Assembly: GCF_001753165.1 (NCBI RefSeq)
Contig: NZ_CP017448.1
Location: forward strand, 2,498,462-2,562,461
DNA from: Acidihalobacter aeolianus
Lineage (GTDB): Bacteria; Pseudomonadota; Gammaproteobacteria; DSM-5130; Acidihalobacteraceae
DNA: 64,000 nucleotides
Direction of reading: 5' to 3'
The position numbers and the translations under genes are program-made. Of this stretch, positions 28,534 through 40,055 are shown piece after piece. The notes under the pieces are model-generated. The model ran no database searches and had not been told where the DNA came from. It saw only the letters and a list, made by a program, of their open reading frames with translations. The first letter of the stretch is position 1. Each line of letters begins with the position of its first letter.

Positions 28534-28568
28534 CCTCCGCGCACCTTGAACTCATGAATACGCGGAGG
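28534..28568 (-). promoter_or_regulatory. Hairpin that can mask the btuB ribosome-binding site
   Basis: CCTCCGCG (complement of 28561..28568) pairs perfectly with CGCGGAGG (28534..28541), which holds the btuB Shine-Dalgarno. The stem is eight base pairs with a 19-base loop. It is the likely expression platform of the riboswitch, acting on translation initiation. Pairing is seen; the mechanism is inferred. Confidence 0.6.
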
Positions 28569-28578
28569 TACGGCATCG

Positions 28579-28620
28579 CGGTCGCGGTGGGCGGCGCGAT
28601 CCCGCCGCCCACCGCGACCG
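28579..28620. repeat. 18-bp perfect hairpin between riboswitch and btuB
   Basis: Left arm 28579..28596 pairs without mismatch to right arm 28603..28620, leaving a 6-base loop. It is GC-rich and has no U tract on the minus strand, so it is not a standard terminator. It sits between the aptamer and the SD hairpin and may insulate or shape the expression platform. Confidence 0.75.
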
Positions 28621-28631
28621 GAACGAAAACG

Positions 28632-28830
28632 CCAGGGCCGGTTTCCGGGCTGATGGGCGCACGGCACGAACGCAGTGCGGGGCGATCCGCCTTCCCATGC
28701 GCGCTGCGCACAGTGGCATTTCGGAGCGCCTTGACCCAATCACCGTTGCGGGGGCAGCGCCGGTCTAGTCCACGAGGGACGCACCGGCTTCCCGTTTAAC
28801 CCCGCGCGCTGACGCGGGGCACCCTGGGCG
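28632..28830 (-). promoter_or_regulatory. Cobalamin riboswitch
   Basis: On the minus strand this shows the conserved cobalamin aptamer blocks in order: AGGGTGCC, AACGGGAAGCCGGTG, the B12 box GCTGCCCCCGCAACGGTGA, CACTGTG, CATGGGAAGGCG and GCCCGGAAACCGGCC. It lies about 100 bases upstream of btuB. When adenosylcobalamin binds, such elements lower expression of uptake genes. Confidence 0.92.
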
Positions 28831-28898
28831 ATACGTTGATGTCGGCGGCACGCAGCCGCCGGCGCGCGATCTTAGCAGCTTTACAGATTCAGAAGCGA

Positions 28899-30689
28899 TT
28901 AGGCAGGCAAATCGTATGCGGTGTACTTCCTGCACTGCGGCAATACATCTCCATCGCGATCACGGCGATCCACGAACAGGCTGTTACCTGACATCCGCTT
29001 GGCCATGCATTTGACCTCGCTTGCCCTTGCGGCGACCTGATGATGATTCCCGAACGTTCCCGGCATCACCTGAACTACGCCGATGGATAGGGACAACAGG
29101 TCATGGAATTCCTCATGCCCCTGACGGTTCGGCGCACGAATGCCACCGGCCTCACGCTCCATCTCGTCGTAGAAATTCGGTGCCAGCGCCTCGAAACGCG
29201 CGAGCACGCTCTCCAGCACCTCCTGCCAGTGAGAGGCCACGAGCACGAGCACGAAGTCGTCGCCGCCGACATGGCCGACGAAATCGGTGCGCGGGTCGAC
29301 GGCCTCGCTGAGCACGCGGCCCAACTCGCGGATCACCACGTCGCCCCGAGCGTAGCCGTAATAGTCGTTGTAGGGCTTGAAGGCGTCGAGGTCGCAGTAG
29401 GCGACCACAAAGGGCAGCCCGCGCTCGAGTTGCGCGTCGATGTGCTCGTTCACCGGCACGCTGCCCGGCAGCTGGGTGAGCGGATTGGCGTAGCGCGCGT
29501 ACTGGATCTGCAGCTCGGTCAGCCGGCGCAGCAGATCGATCACCGCGCCCATGCCGAGATAACGCCCCGCCTCGTCTGTGATGATGAAATCGCGATCCCA
29601 GTCGTCATCGATCTGGTTGGTGACCAACTGGCTAAGCTGCTCCAGCGGCGTGCCCTGCGCGACCACCAGCGGATTGCGGTCCATGAAATCGCGCGTCGGC
29701 TTGCGCGCATTGAGCTCGCGCACGAAACGACGCGCGTAGAAGTCCATGATCCGGTGCCGGCGCACGATGCCGACCGGGCGCTCGCGGTCGACGATCGCCA
29801 CCGAGCGCAGCTGGGGTTCATGCTGGAACAGATCGACCACATCGGAGAGCAGCGTATCGGGTACCAGCGCGGTGGCCGGGCGCAGCAGCGCGCGGGCGGT
29901 GGTGGCGCGGTGGCGCGGCAGCGGCACCTGGCCGACGCCGCCGAGCTGCGGCAGCGAACGCGGCGGATGCGGCGACGGCCGCTGCAGGTAGTAGCCCTGC
30001 GCGAACTCGATGCCCAGCGAGGCGATGACCGCATATTCCTCGCGCGTCTCGATGCCCTCGACCACCAGGCGGCTGTCCATCTCCTTGGCAATCTCGCGCA
30101 TCGAGCGCACGAACTGGCGCTTGACCGGGTCCTCGTGGATGTTCTGCGCGAAATGCCCGTCGATCTTGACGTACTCCGGCCGCAGTTCGGTCCAGTGGCG
30201 CAGCCCGCCGTAACCCGAACCCAGGTCGTCGATGGCGATCGCGAAACCCATTTCGCGGTAGTGGTTCACCGCCTCCTGCATCACGCGGTAATCCTTGATC
30301 GGCGTGTGCTCGGTCAGCTCGATGACCACCCGTTCCGGCGGCAGCCCCGCCGCCTCCAGAAAGCGCAGGGTGCGCCCGCGCGGGCCGTCGGGCTGGGCGA
30401 TGGTTTCCGGTGTGACGTTGAGGAACAGCCGCCCCGGCAGATCGAGCTGGCCGAAACGCTCGATCGCAAGCTGCCGGCACAGATGATCCAGTTCGCTCAG
30501 CGCGCTACAGGCCATCGCGGTGTCGAACAGGGTCAGCGGGCTGTGCAGTGGGCTGTCCGACGGTCCGCGGATCAGCGCCTCGTAACCGAATACCTCACCG
30601 ACCGCCACCTCGGCAATGGGCTGGAACAGGACGTGCAGTTGGCGGCTGTCCAGCAATTCGCGCAGGGCGTCACAAAAAGGATTAGGCAT
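28899..30689 (-). CDS. EAL-CBS-GGDEF cyclic-di-GMP signalling protein
   Basis: A 596-residue cytoplasmic protein. An N-terminal EAL phosphodiesterase domain (about 1-245) keeps EALIRG, ELTEH, DDLGSGYGG, KIDG and EGIET. A CBS pair (about 265-390) follows, then a GGDEF domain (about 415-575) with GGDDF. The RxxD inhibitory site before GGDDF is not present. With the EAL signature complete, degradation of c-di-GMP is likely; the cyclase side may act or serve as a GTP sensor. It is not in an obvious operon: it lies downstream of metE, with 79 bases between. Confidence 0.92.
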   Translation of the reverse strand: MPNPFCDALRELLDSRQLHVLFQPIAEVAVGEVFGYEALIRGPSDSPLHSPLTLFDTAMACSALSELDHLCRQLAIERFGQLDLPGRLFLNVTPETIAQPDGPRGRTLRFLEAAGLPPERVVIELTEHTPIKDYRVMQEAVNHYREMGFAIAIDDLGSGYGGLRHWTELRPEYVKIDGHFAQNIHEDPVKRQFVRSMREIAKEMDSRLVVEGIETREEYAVIASLGIEFAQGYYLQRPSPHPPRSLPQLGGVGQVPLPRHRATTARALLRPATALVPDTLLSDVVDLFQHEPQLRSVAIVDRERPVGIVRRHRIMDFYARRFVRELNARKPTRDFMDRNPLVVAQGTPLEQLSQLVTNQIDDDWDRDFIITDEAGRYLGMGAVIDLLRRLTELQIQYARYANPLTQLPGSVPVNEHIDAQLERGLPFVVAYCDLDAFKPYNDYYGYARGDVVIRELGRVLSEAVDPRTDFVGHVGGDDFVLVLVASHWQEVLESVLARFEALAPNFYDEMEREAGGIRAPNRQGHEEFHDLLSLSIGVVQVMPGTFGNHHQVAARASEVKCMAKRMSGNSLFVDRRDRDGDVLPQCRKYTAYDLPA

Positions 30690-30768
30690 AGATCGACGGC
30701 ATTTCCCAGATCAATGCCCATCCATAACACTTTCCTATTAAGCACTGATGACAACCGCGCCGCATCAC

Positions 30769-33051
30769 CTAACCGGCCGGAACCTCCGCACGCAGCGCGC
30801 GCGCCGAATCGACCATCGCACGCAAGGCCGCCTCGACCTCCGGCCAGCCCCGCGTCTTCAGCCCGCAGTCCGGATTGACCCACAGCCGCGACCAACCCAG
30901 GCGCCGGGCCGCGGCGCGCAGCAGCTCCTCCATGCGCGCCGGTGCAGGCACGTTCGGCGAGTGGATGTCGTAGACGCCCGGGCCGATCTCGTTGGGATAG
31001 GCGAAATCGGCGAAGGCATCGAGCAGCTCCATGTCCGAACGCGCGGTCTCGATGGTGATCACGTCGGCGTCCAGCGCGGCGATCGCCTCGATGATGTCGT
31101 TGAACTCCGAATAGCACATATGGGTGTGGATCTGCGTCGCGTCGGCCACCCCCGAGGTCGCCAGGCGGAATGACTCGACCGCCCAGTCCAGATAGGCGCC
31201 CCACTGCGCCCGGCGCAGCGGCAGACCCTCGCGGAAGGCCGGCTCGTCGACCTGGATCACGCCGATGCCGGCGCGCTCCAGATCGCCCACCTCGTCGCGC
31301 AGGGCCAGCGCGATCTGCCGGCAGACATCGGCGCGCGGAAGGTCGTCGCGCACGAAGGACCACTGCAGGATGGTCACCGGCCCGGTCAGCATGCCCTTCA
31401 CCGGCCGTTCGGTCAGCGACTGCGCGTACACGCTCCAGTCCACGGTCATCGGCCGCGGCCGGGCGACATCGCCCCAGATCACCGGCGGCTTCACGCAGCG
31501 CGAGCCGTAGGACTGCACCCAGCCGTGCGCGGTGACCGCGAAACCGTCCAGGCGCTCGCCGAAATACTCGACCATGTCGGTGCGCTCCGGCTCGCCGTGC
31601 ACCAGCACGTCCAGCCCGTAATCCTCCTGGGCGCGAACCACGCGCTCGATCTCGCGGCGCAGGAAATCCTCGTAGCCGGCCTCGTCGAGACGCCCGGCGC
31701 GCCAGTCGCGGCGCGCCGCGCGGATCGCCTCGGTCTGCGGAAACGAACCGATGGTGGTAGTCGGCAACGGCGGCAGATGCAATTTTTCCTGCTGCACGCG
31801 TTCGCGCATCTCGTAGGGGCTGTCCCGGCGCGCGGCGTCGGGCGGCAGCGCCGCCAGCCGCGCCGCGACATCGGCCCGGTGCACCCGCGTCGATTCGCGG
31901 CGCGCGGTCAACGCAGCAGTGGCGGCGGTCAGCGCCTCCACCCCGCCCTCCTCGCGCAGCGAACGCCCGAGCACCACCACCTCGTCCAGCTTCTGCCGCG
32001 CGAAGGCCATCCATGCGGTCAGCTCGGGATCGAGTGTCGTCTCCTGCGACAGATCGACCGGCACATGCAGCAACGAACAGGACGGCGCCAGCCACAAGCG
32101 CTCGCGCCCGATGCGTTCGGCCAAGGTCGCCAGGCGCACCCGCTGCGCGGTCAGGTCGGTGCGCCACACATTGCGTCCGTCGATCACGCCGGCGGACAGC
32201 ACCTTGTAGCCGGGCAGGCGATCCGCCGCCTGCGCCAGTTCGGAAGCGCGCACGCCGTCGAGGTGCAGCCCGTCCACCGGCAGTCCGCAGGCCAGCCCCA
32301 GATTTTCCTCCAGCGACCCGAAGTACGTCGCCAGCAGGCGCTTGGGACCGCGCCCCTGCAGCCGGTTGTAGGCGGGTTCGTAGGCCGCGCGCCAGGCCGG
32401 CGGCAGATCCAGCACCAGGGCCGGTTCGTCGATCTGCACCCAGTCGACGCCCAGCCCCGCCAGCCGATACAGAATCTCGCCGTAGACCGGCAGCAGGTTG
32501 TCCAGCAGCGCGAGACGATCGTCCGCGCCGCCCTTCATCTTGCCGAGCCACAGGTAACTGATCGGCCCCAGGATCACCGGCTTGACGCGGTAACCCTGCG
32601 TCTGCGCCTCCACCACCTCGTCGAACAGCGTCTCGCTGGCGATGCGGAAGGTCTGGTCGGGCGCAAACTCCGGGACGATATAGTGGTAATTGGTATCGAA
32701 CCATTTGGTCATCTCGCAGGCGTCGGCCGGATCGCCGCTCGGCGCGCGTCCCCGCGCCATGCGGAAATAGGTGTCGAGATCGACCCGCTCGCCCGCCTCG
32801 CTGAAACGCGGCGGCACGCAGCCGAGCAGCGCGCTCGTGTCCAGCACGTGGTCGTAGAGCGAGAAATCGCCCACCGGGATCAGGTCGATGCCGGCGTCGG
32901 CCTGGTCGCGCCAGCGCGCGTCGCGCACCGCCCGCGCCTCGGCGAGCAGCGCCTCGCGGTCGATGCGCCCGGACCAGTACGCCTCCAGCGCACGCTTGAG
33001 CTCGCGCCGCGGCCCGATCCGCGGATATCCCAGGTTGTGCGTCGTCGTCAT
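30769..33051 (-). CDS. metE: Cobalamin-independent methionine synthase
   Basis: A 760-residue MetE, which transfers methyl from methyltetrahydropteroyl-triglutamate to homocysteine. The N-terminal half starts [19 protein letters not shown]. The C-terminal half holds the zinc ligands His and Cys in [10 protein letters not shown] and the later Cys in [11 protein letters not shown]. The ATG at 33051 matches the family; the longer frame start is not. Divergent metR lies 101 bases away, so MetR with homocysteine probably activates it. This genome also imports B12 (btuB nearby), so MetE may be a backup. Confidence 0.96.
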   Translation of the reverse strand: MTTTHNLGYPRIGPRRELKRALEAYWSGRIDREALLAEARAVRDARWRDQADAGIDLIPVGDFSLYDHVLDTSALLGCVPPRFSEAGERVDLDTYFRMARGRAPSGDPADACEMTKWFDTNYHYIVPEFAPDQTFRIASETLFDEVVEAQTQGYRVKPVILGPISYLWLGKMKGGADDRLALLDNLLPVYGEILYRLAGLGVDWVQIDEPALVLDLPPAWRAAYEPAYNRLQGRGPKRLLATYFGSLEENLGLACGLPVDGLHLDGVRASELAQAADRLPGYKVLSAGVIDGRNVWRTDLTAQRVRLATLAERIGRERLWLAPSCSLLHVPVDLSQETTLDPELTAWMAFARQKLDEVVVLGRSLREEGGVEALTAATAALTARRESTRVHRADVAARLAALPPDAARRDSPYEMRERVQQEKLHLPPLPTTTIGSFPQTEAIRAARRDWRAGRLDEAGYEDFLRREIERVVRAQEDYGLDVLVHGEPERTDMVEYFGERLDGFAVTAHGWVQSYGSRCVKPPVIWGDVARPRPMTVDWSVYAQSLTERPVKGMLTGPVTILQWSFVRDDLPRADVCRQIALALRDEVGDLERAGIGVIQVDEPAFREGLPLRRAQWGAYLDWAVESFRLATSGVADATQIHTHMCYSEFNDIIEAIAALDADVITIETARSDMELLDAFADFAYPNEIGPGVYDIHSPNVPAPARMEELLRAAARRLGWSRLWVNPDCGLKTRGWPEVEAALRAMVDSARALRAEVPAG

Positions 33052-33137
33052 CTCGCCGTCCTCGCAGCCATCAGTTGTGGAGCGGCAGTGTGCCCGGCGC
33101 ATTACTTGAGTACAATTTCTATTTATTCAATAAAACT

Positions 33138-33150
33138 TGAATTTCTCTCA
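33138..33150. promoter_or_regulatory. Possible MetR site in the metE-metR gap
   Basis: TGAATTTCTCTCA resembles the MetR box TGAA-N5-TTCA, with 3 of 4 bases in the second half. It lies next to the metR start, where autorepression would act. Another TTCAA/TTGAA pair (33126..33140) nearby may form the metE site. Confidence 0.3.
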
Positions 33151-33152
33151 AC

Positions 33153-34061
33153 ATGAACCTCGAACTCAAACACCTCAGAACCCTGCTCGCCCTGCATCGC
33201 GCCGGCACCCTCGCGGGGGCCGCCGAACGCCTGCATCTGACGCAGTCGGCACTGTCGCACCAGATCAAGGGACTGGAGGACGATCTCGGCGGCGCGCTGT
33301 ACGTGCGCAAGAGCCGCCCGCTGCGCCTGACACGCATCGGCGAACGCCTGCTTGCCTCGGCCGTGCGCATCGCACGCGAGATGGACGAACTCACGCGCGA
33401 CCTCAGCCAGTTCGCCGACGGCGGCGGCCGCCTGCACATTGCCATCGAATGTCACAGCTGCTTCGCCTGGCTGACGCCGGCGATGGAGCGCTACCGCGAG
33501 GACTGGCCGGCGGTGGAAATGGACCTCACCCTGGCCTTCAGCTTCGCCCCGCTGAATGCGCTGGCCGCGGGCGACGTGGATCTGGTGGTCACTTCCGACC
33601 CCGAGCCGCGCGCCGGGCTGGCCTACCGGCGGCTGTTCGACTATGCGATGCGCCTGGTGGTGGCACCGCAGCACCCGCTGGCGCAGCGCACCTGGGTGAA
33701 CCCCGAGGACCTCGCCGGGGAGACGCTGATTACCTACCCCGTGTCGCCGCAGCGGCTCGACGTCTTTACCCGTTTCCTCGACCCTGCCGGCGTCGCGCCG
33801 GGTGCGGTGCGCACCGCCGAGCTGAGCGAGATGATCCTGCAGCTGGTTGCGAGCGGCCGCGGGGTGAGCGCGCTGCCGGACTGGGCGCTGCGCGACGTGC
33901 CCGCCGGACGTCGCCTGGTCACCCTGCCGCTCGGGCGCGAGGGCCTGATCTGCACACTGCACGCCGGCATGCGCGCAGCGGACGCCGAACGCGCCTACGT
34001 GCGCGACTTCGTCGCGGTCACCCGCCGGCTCGCGGGCGGCACGGACGACGCATCGGTCTGA
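33153..34061 (+). CDS. metR: LysR-type regulator MetR
   Basis: A 302-residue LysR-type regulator. The N-terminal winged HTH MNLELKHLRTLLALHRAGTL and LHLTQSALSHQIKGLED are followed by a substrate-binding domain with HSCFAWLTPAMERYREDWP, the segment typical of MetR. It is divergent from metE, and the pairing is conserved in proteobacteria. Homocysteine is the known co-inducer in the family. Confidence 0.93.
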   Translation: MNLELKHLRTLLALHRAGTLAGAAERLHLTQSALSHQIKGLEDDLGGALYVRKSRPLRLTRIGERLLASAVRIAREMDELTRDLSQFADGGGRLHIAIECHSCFAWLTPAMERYREDWPAVEMDLTLAFSFAPLNALAAGDVDLVVTSDPEPRAGLAYRRLFDYAMRLVVAPQHPLAQRTWVNPEDLAGETLITYPVSPQRLDVFTRFLDPAGVAPGAVRTAELSEMILQLVASGRGVSALPDWALRDVPAGRRLVTLPLGREGLICTLHAGMRAADAERAYVRDFVAVTRRLAGGTDDASV

Positions 34062-34305
34062 AACGGGCGCCGGCTCCTTTCCGTCCGGACTTCGCACCGA
34101 CCGCAGCGGCAACACCGAACCTCCCGACCCTCGCCGAAGCACTGTACCGGCCCCTCCGGCCACGCTGTGCGCGGCCTACCTTATAGAGGTCACGCCTTGC
34201 GCAAGGCCGCTCCCCGGCGTGCACGAACTTCGCGCGCGCCCCGCCATGGGGCCCTGCAGACGCACTTTCATGCACAGATCATCCACAGCCTATCAACCGA
34301 GTCAT
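34062..34305. other. Intergenic sequence before nrdA, no gene seen
   Basis: Together with the NrdR region this makes a 354-base gap between metR and nrdA. It has no convincing ORF. TCATCCACA at 34279..34287 matches the DnaA box TTATCCACA in 8 of 9 bases, of interest because DnaA helps control nrdAB in E. coli. GC content drops toward nrdA. Confidence 0.5.
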
Positions 34306-34354
34306 ACACATCATATTGTGTGATTGACCACCTCGAAAACACATCCTATAGTAA
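34306..34354 (+). promoter_or_regulatory. Tandem NrdR boxes upstream of nrdA
   Basis: Box 1 is ACACATCATATTGTGT (34306..34321), close to the NrdR consensus ACACwATATATwGTGT. Box 2 is ACACATCCTATAGTAA (34339..34354), a weaker copy. Start-to-start spacing is 33 bases, about three helical turns, as NrdR tandem sites require. This predicts repression of nrdAB by NrdR. Confidence 0.75.
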
Positions 34355-34415
34355 CCGAACCAGCCAGCCCCATGACCTGTCCACATAACCTATTCCGTAT
34401 ACCGAGGGGGAATGC

Positions 34416-37312
<2,897 letters not shown>

Positions 37313-37319
<7 letters not shown>

Positions 37320-38488
37320 ACTGGAAGACCCGCTCGCCCCCCCCGCCGCCCCCGCGCGCGCAGCCCGCACCCGAGGGTCCATGGAACAGGCGCCGGACAG
37401 ACGACGCCCCCGCGCGGGGCCCGCAAGGCCTCCGCCGCGCGCACCGCCAAGGCCCCGCGCCGCGCGCCGCAGCCGGGATCTTGTCCGCCAGGCGGTCAAT
37501 CCCGATGAAGCGCGTCGTCAACGGCCTCACCGACGTCAACCAGCTCGCGCCGTTCAAGTACCCCTGGGCGTGGAACTACTTCCTCAACGCCAACAAGAAC
37601 CACTGGACGCCGCTCGACATCAACATGGCCTCCGACGTGCACGACTACTTCCACAAGCTCACGCTGGAAGAACGCCACGTCTACGAGAACGTGCTCGCCT
37701 ACCTGACCACCTCCGACATCCTGGCCATGCGCAATATCGGCCTCGCGGTGATGGAAAAGATGTCCGCGCCCGAGCTGCAGATCTACCAAGCCCGCCAGGT
37801 CTACGAGGAATCCCTGCACACCTGGACCTACCAGCACTGCATCGAGACCATCGGCCTCGACCAGGGCGAGATCTACAACCGCTACCGCGTGGTCCCCGAG
37901 ATCCACGCCAAGATCCGCATCGCCAACCGCCGGCTCGACTCCGTCCTGCGTCCCGACATCGACCTCAAGGATCGCGACGAACTGATGAACTTCCTCATGG
38001 CGTACATCTTCTTCGCCGCCGTGTTCGAAGGCAGCTGGTTCTACAACGGCTTCACCCCCATCTTCGCCCTGCAGCGCCGCGGCCTGATGAAGGGCACCGC
38101 CGAACAGCTGCAATACATCATGCGCGACGAGGTCATGCACGCCAGCTTCGGCATCCGCGTGGCCAAGCAGATCATGCTGGAGGAAAACATCCGCCCCGAT
38201 CCCAAGGCCATCCGCGAGATGTGGGACGAGGCCGAGGCCGCCGAAAGCGGCTACGCCCGCTACCTCCTGCCCGACCCGATCCTCGGCTACACCGCCGAGA
38301 TGCACAGCGACCAGTTCCGCTTCGTCGCCAACCGCCGCGCCAAGCAGCTCGGCCTCGAAGAACCCTTCCCGGGGGCCGAGAACGCGATCGAGTGGCTGGA
38401 CGAGCAGGCGAACTTGCGGAAGGAGAAGAATTTCTTCGAGACGCGGGTGACGGAGTATCAGACGGGGGGGGCGTTGAGCTGGGATTAA
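37313..38488 (+). CDS. nrdB: Ribonucleoside-diphosphate reductase, class Ia beta subunit
   Basis: The beta subunit holding the di-iron/tyrosyl radical cofactor. From about residue 64 the ferritin-like fold is complete: iron ligands in TTSDILAM, ESLHTWTY (Glu, His and the radical Tyr), FEGSWFYNG and RDEVMHASFG. The ATG at 37313, with AAGAGGT upstream, gives 391 residues. The first 60 residues are Pro/Arg-rich and look out of frame; another frame gives an Ala/Lys linker (ARKASAARTAKAP) typical of NrdB. The next in-frame ATG is near 37505. Confidence 0.92.
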
Positions 38489-38496
38489 CTGTCAGT

Positions 38497-38537
38497 CACA
38501 GCATCAAGTGGTTCTTTTCACAGCATCTGGTGGTTCT
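38497..38537 (+). repeat. Two copies of a 19-base direct repeat after nrdB
   Basis: CACAGCATC..GTGGTTCT occurs at 38497..38515 and 38519..38537, 17 of 19 bases identical, 22 bases apart. It lies 10 bases after nrdB at the boundary to AT-richer foreign-looking DNA. Its role is unknown. Confidence 0.7.
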
Positions 38538-38652
38538 GAGAGTTGATCTCAGCTAACTGCCGAGCCTAATCCCCAATAACTATTCGCTAGTGGCTTTTTT
38601 GTAAATTCAACTGAATAACGGCATCGAGCTTGCGATTTAGGTATGACAAGCC

Positions 38653-39717
38653 ATGAAGTACTACTACAAAGCAGCATGGGCAGTGATCGGAGGAATTTCA
38701 TCGCCCTCTGATGTTGAACGTGCTGTACTCGTGAGCGGAACTGATTTCACGTTTTCTCTTGTCCGCAATGCTGAAGTCGATCTCACGGAGATAGATAACA
38801 ATCAAGCTATCGCGCGGCTTTTAGTCAAGAGTATTGTGGGGCAACGTGGCTCTGCTCCGTTTCGCGATGCAATAGCGATTGAGGCGAGTGAGATCAAGGA
38901 AGAACGGAAGCAGAAAGCCGAATCTAACCCCATTCTTGTCTACGAGGCAGAAGGTGATCTACCCGTTCAGATGGATCGCCATCACCGCGAACAGGACGGC
39001 ATAATTATAGGCTTCGACCTTATTGATAAAGCCGAAGTGCGGCAACTTCATAAACCCAAAATTGAAGCCATGAAAATGGCTGTCGCCTTCGAAGGCGGAA
39101 GCACATCGCGATTCACAGAATTGGGTGATGGGATACATCTAGTTACGGACGATGGAAAATCCGTATTTAGCTTCACTGCTTCAGCAAGTGGAAGAACGAC
39201 CGTATTCACCTCGAATCCGCTGTCGGATCAAGGGGTTCAGAACGTTGGCAACCGATACCACACACTTCTAAGTATGGATGATCTGACATCGGTGGAACGA
39301 CTATTTTCACAAATGGCTGTTCAGGGTGCCGACCAACTGAAGACATTCTTATCAGGTTGGGCGGCTCTGGAGATTCTCATTGCCAAGGCTTTCAAACGTT
39401 ACGAGCAGGAATTTCTGTCACCTTTCACGCAGATTGGACAAGAATCAATGCGCGAACGCTTCCTTGCCCGCATCAAAGATGTAATGAAGGATAAATATCG
39501 CCTAAGTGATAAGTTTGTCGCAGTCAGTGCCGTATTATTCCGGGATGCGTCACGCGAAGATTTTCAGCGGGACTACCAAACCTTTCGTGATTTGAAGGAG
39601 CGGAGAGATTCCATCTCTCACGGAGACCCATTCGAAGAGAATTCCCTTCCAATTCAGCAAGTCGATGCACTACTTCGGAAGTATTGTCTCGCGTATATAG
39701 CAACACAATCCACATAA
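38653..39717 (+). CDS. Hypothetical protein with HEPN-like C-terminus
   Basis: A 354-residue soluble protein, AT-richer in codon use than its neighbours, so likely acquired. The first 220 residues show no motif I know. The C-terminal part is helical, with LKERRDSISHG giving R318-x4-H323, the RNA-cleavage motif of HEPN domains, then QVDALLRKYCLAYI as in Apea-like HEPN proteins. HEPN proteins are common in defence and toxin systems. No partner nucleotidyltransferase is beside it. The start ATG at 38653 has no strong ribosome site. Confidence 0.7.
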   Translation: MKYYYKAAWAVIGGISSPSDVERAVLVSGTDFTFSLVRNAEVDLTEIDNNQAIARLLVKSIVGQRGSAPFRDAIAIEASEIKEERKQKAESNPILVYEAEGDLPVQMDRHHREQDGIIIGFDLIDKAEVRQLHKPKIEAMKMAVAFEGGSTSRFTELGDGIHLVTDDGKSVFSFTASASGRTTVFTSNPLSDQGVQNVGNRYHTLLSMDDLTSVERLFSQMAVQGADQLKTFLSGWAALEILIAKAFKRYEQEFLSPFTQIGQESMRERFLARIKDVMKDKYRLSDKFVAVSAVLFRDASREDFQRDYQTFRDLKERRDSISHGDPFEENSLPIQQVDALLRKYCLAYIATQST

Positions 39718-39734
39718 ACACACTTCGCGCTGTG

Positions 39735-39830
39735 ATGACTGTACTGACCACTGGCTTCGTCGAAAGCTTCAACGGACGCTTCCAGGACGAGTTTCTGCAC
39801 GAAACGCTGTTCACGACATTCTCCTTTTAG
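39735..39830 (+). pseudogene. Fragment of IS3-type transposase OrfB
   Basis: A 31-residue reading frame holds GFVESFNGRFQDEFLHETLF, the conserved DDE/integrase C-terminal motif of IS3-family OrfB (ESFNGR..DE). Nothing else of the element is visible on either side; it is a relic of an earlier insertion at this hotspot. Confidence 0.75.
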
Positions 39831-39903
39831 TCATACAGTTGAAGCTGATTGCTGAGTGATTGTCATAGGACAGATGCCTACGGCTAAGGTCACTGCCCAC
39901 CCG

Positions 39904-40051
39904 TTATTTGAATGTTTTTTTATACGCCGCAACGCAGTCCCTGAGGACTGCCACTCCATTTTGTGCTTTTTCAAGTGGACTGTAGCCATCAATGTGATCT
40001 GGCAGGACAGAGTCTGGTATCGCTACCAGAGTCTGGCCTGGCTGACTCGCA
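39904..40051 (-). pseudogene. 3' part of a membrane coiled-coil gene split by an IS
   Basis: Removing the IS at 40056..41353 and one TTAA copy fuses this piece in frame to 41354..41796. The rejoined frame continues through DGYSPLEKAQNG and ends CVAAYKKTFK before TAA (39904..39906). The open frame across the join confirms both the IS ends and the gene. Confidence 0.85.
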
Positions 40052-40055
40052 TTAA

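Noticed and set aside
28579-28620. The 18-bp hairpin as an intrinsic terminator
   Set aside because: There is no U-rich run after it on the minus strand; the following bases are CGATGCCGTACC.
30572-32704. Open frame of 710 codons overlapping metE
   Set aside because: It is a shifted frame of metE, with Arg/Gly-rich translation and no recognisable motif.
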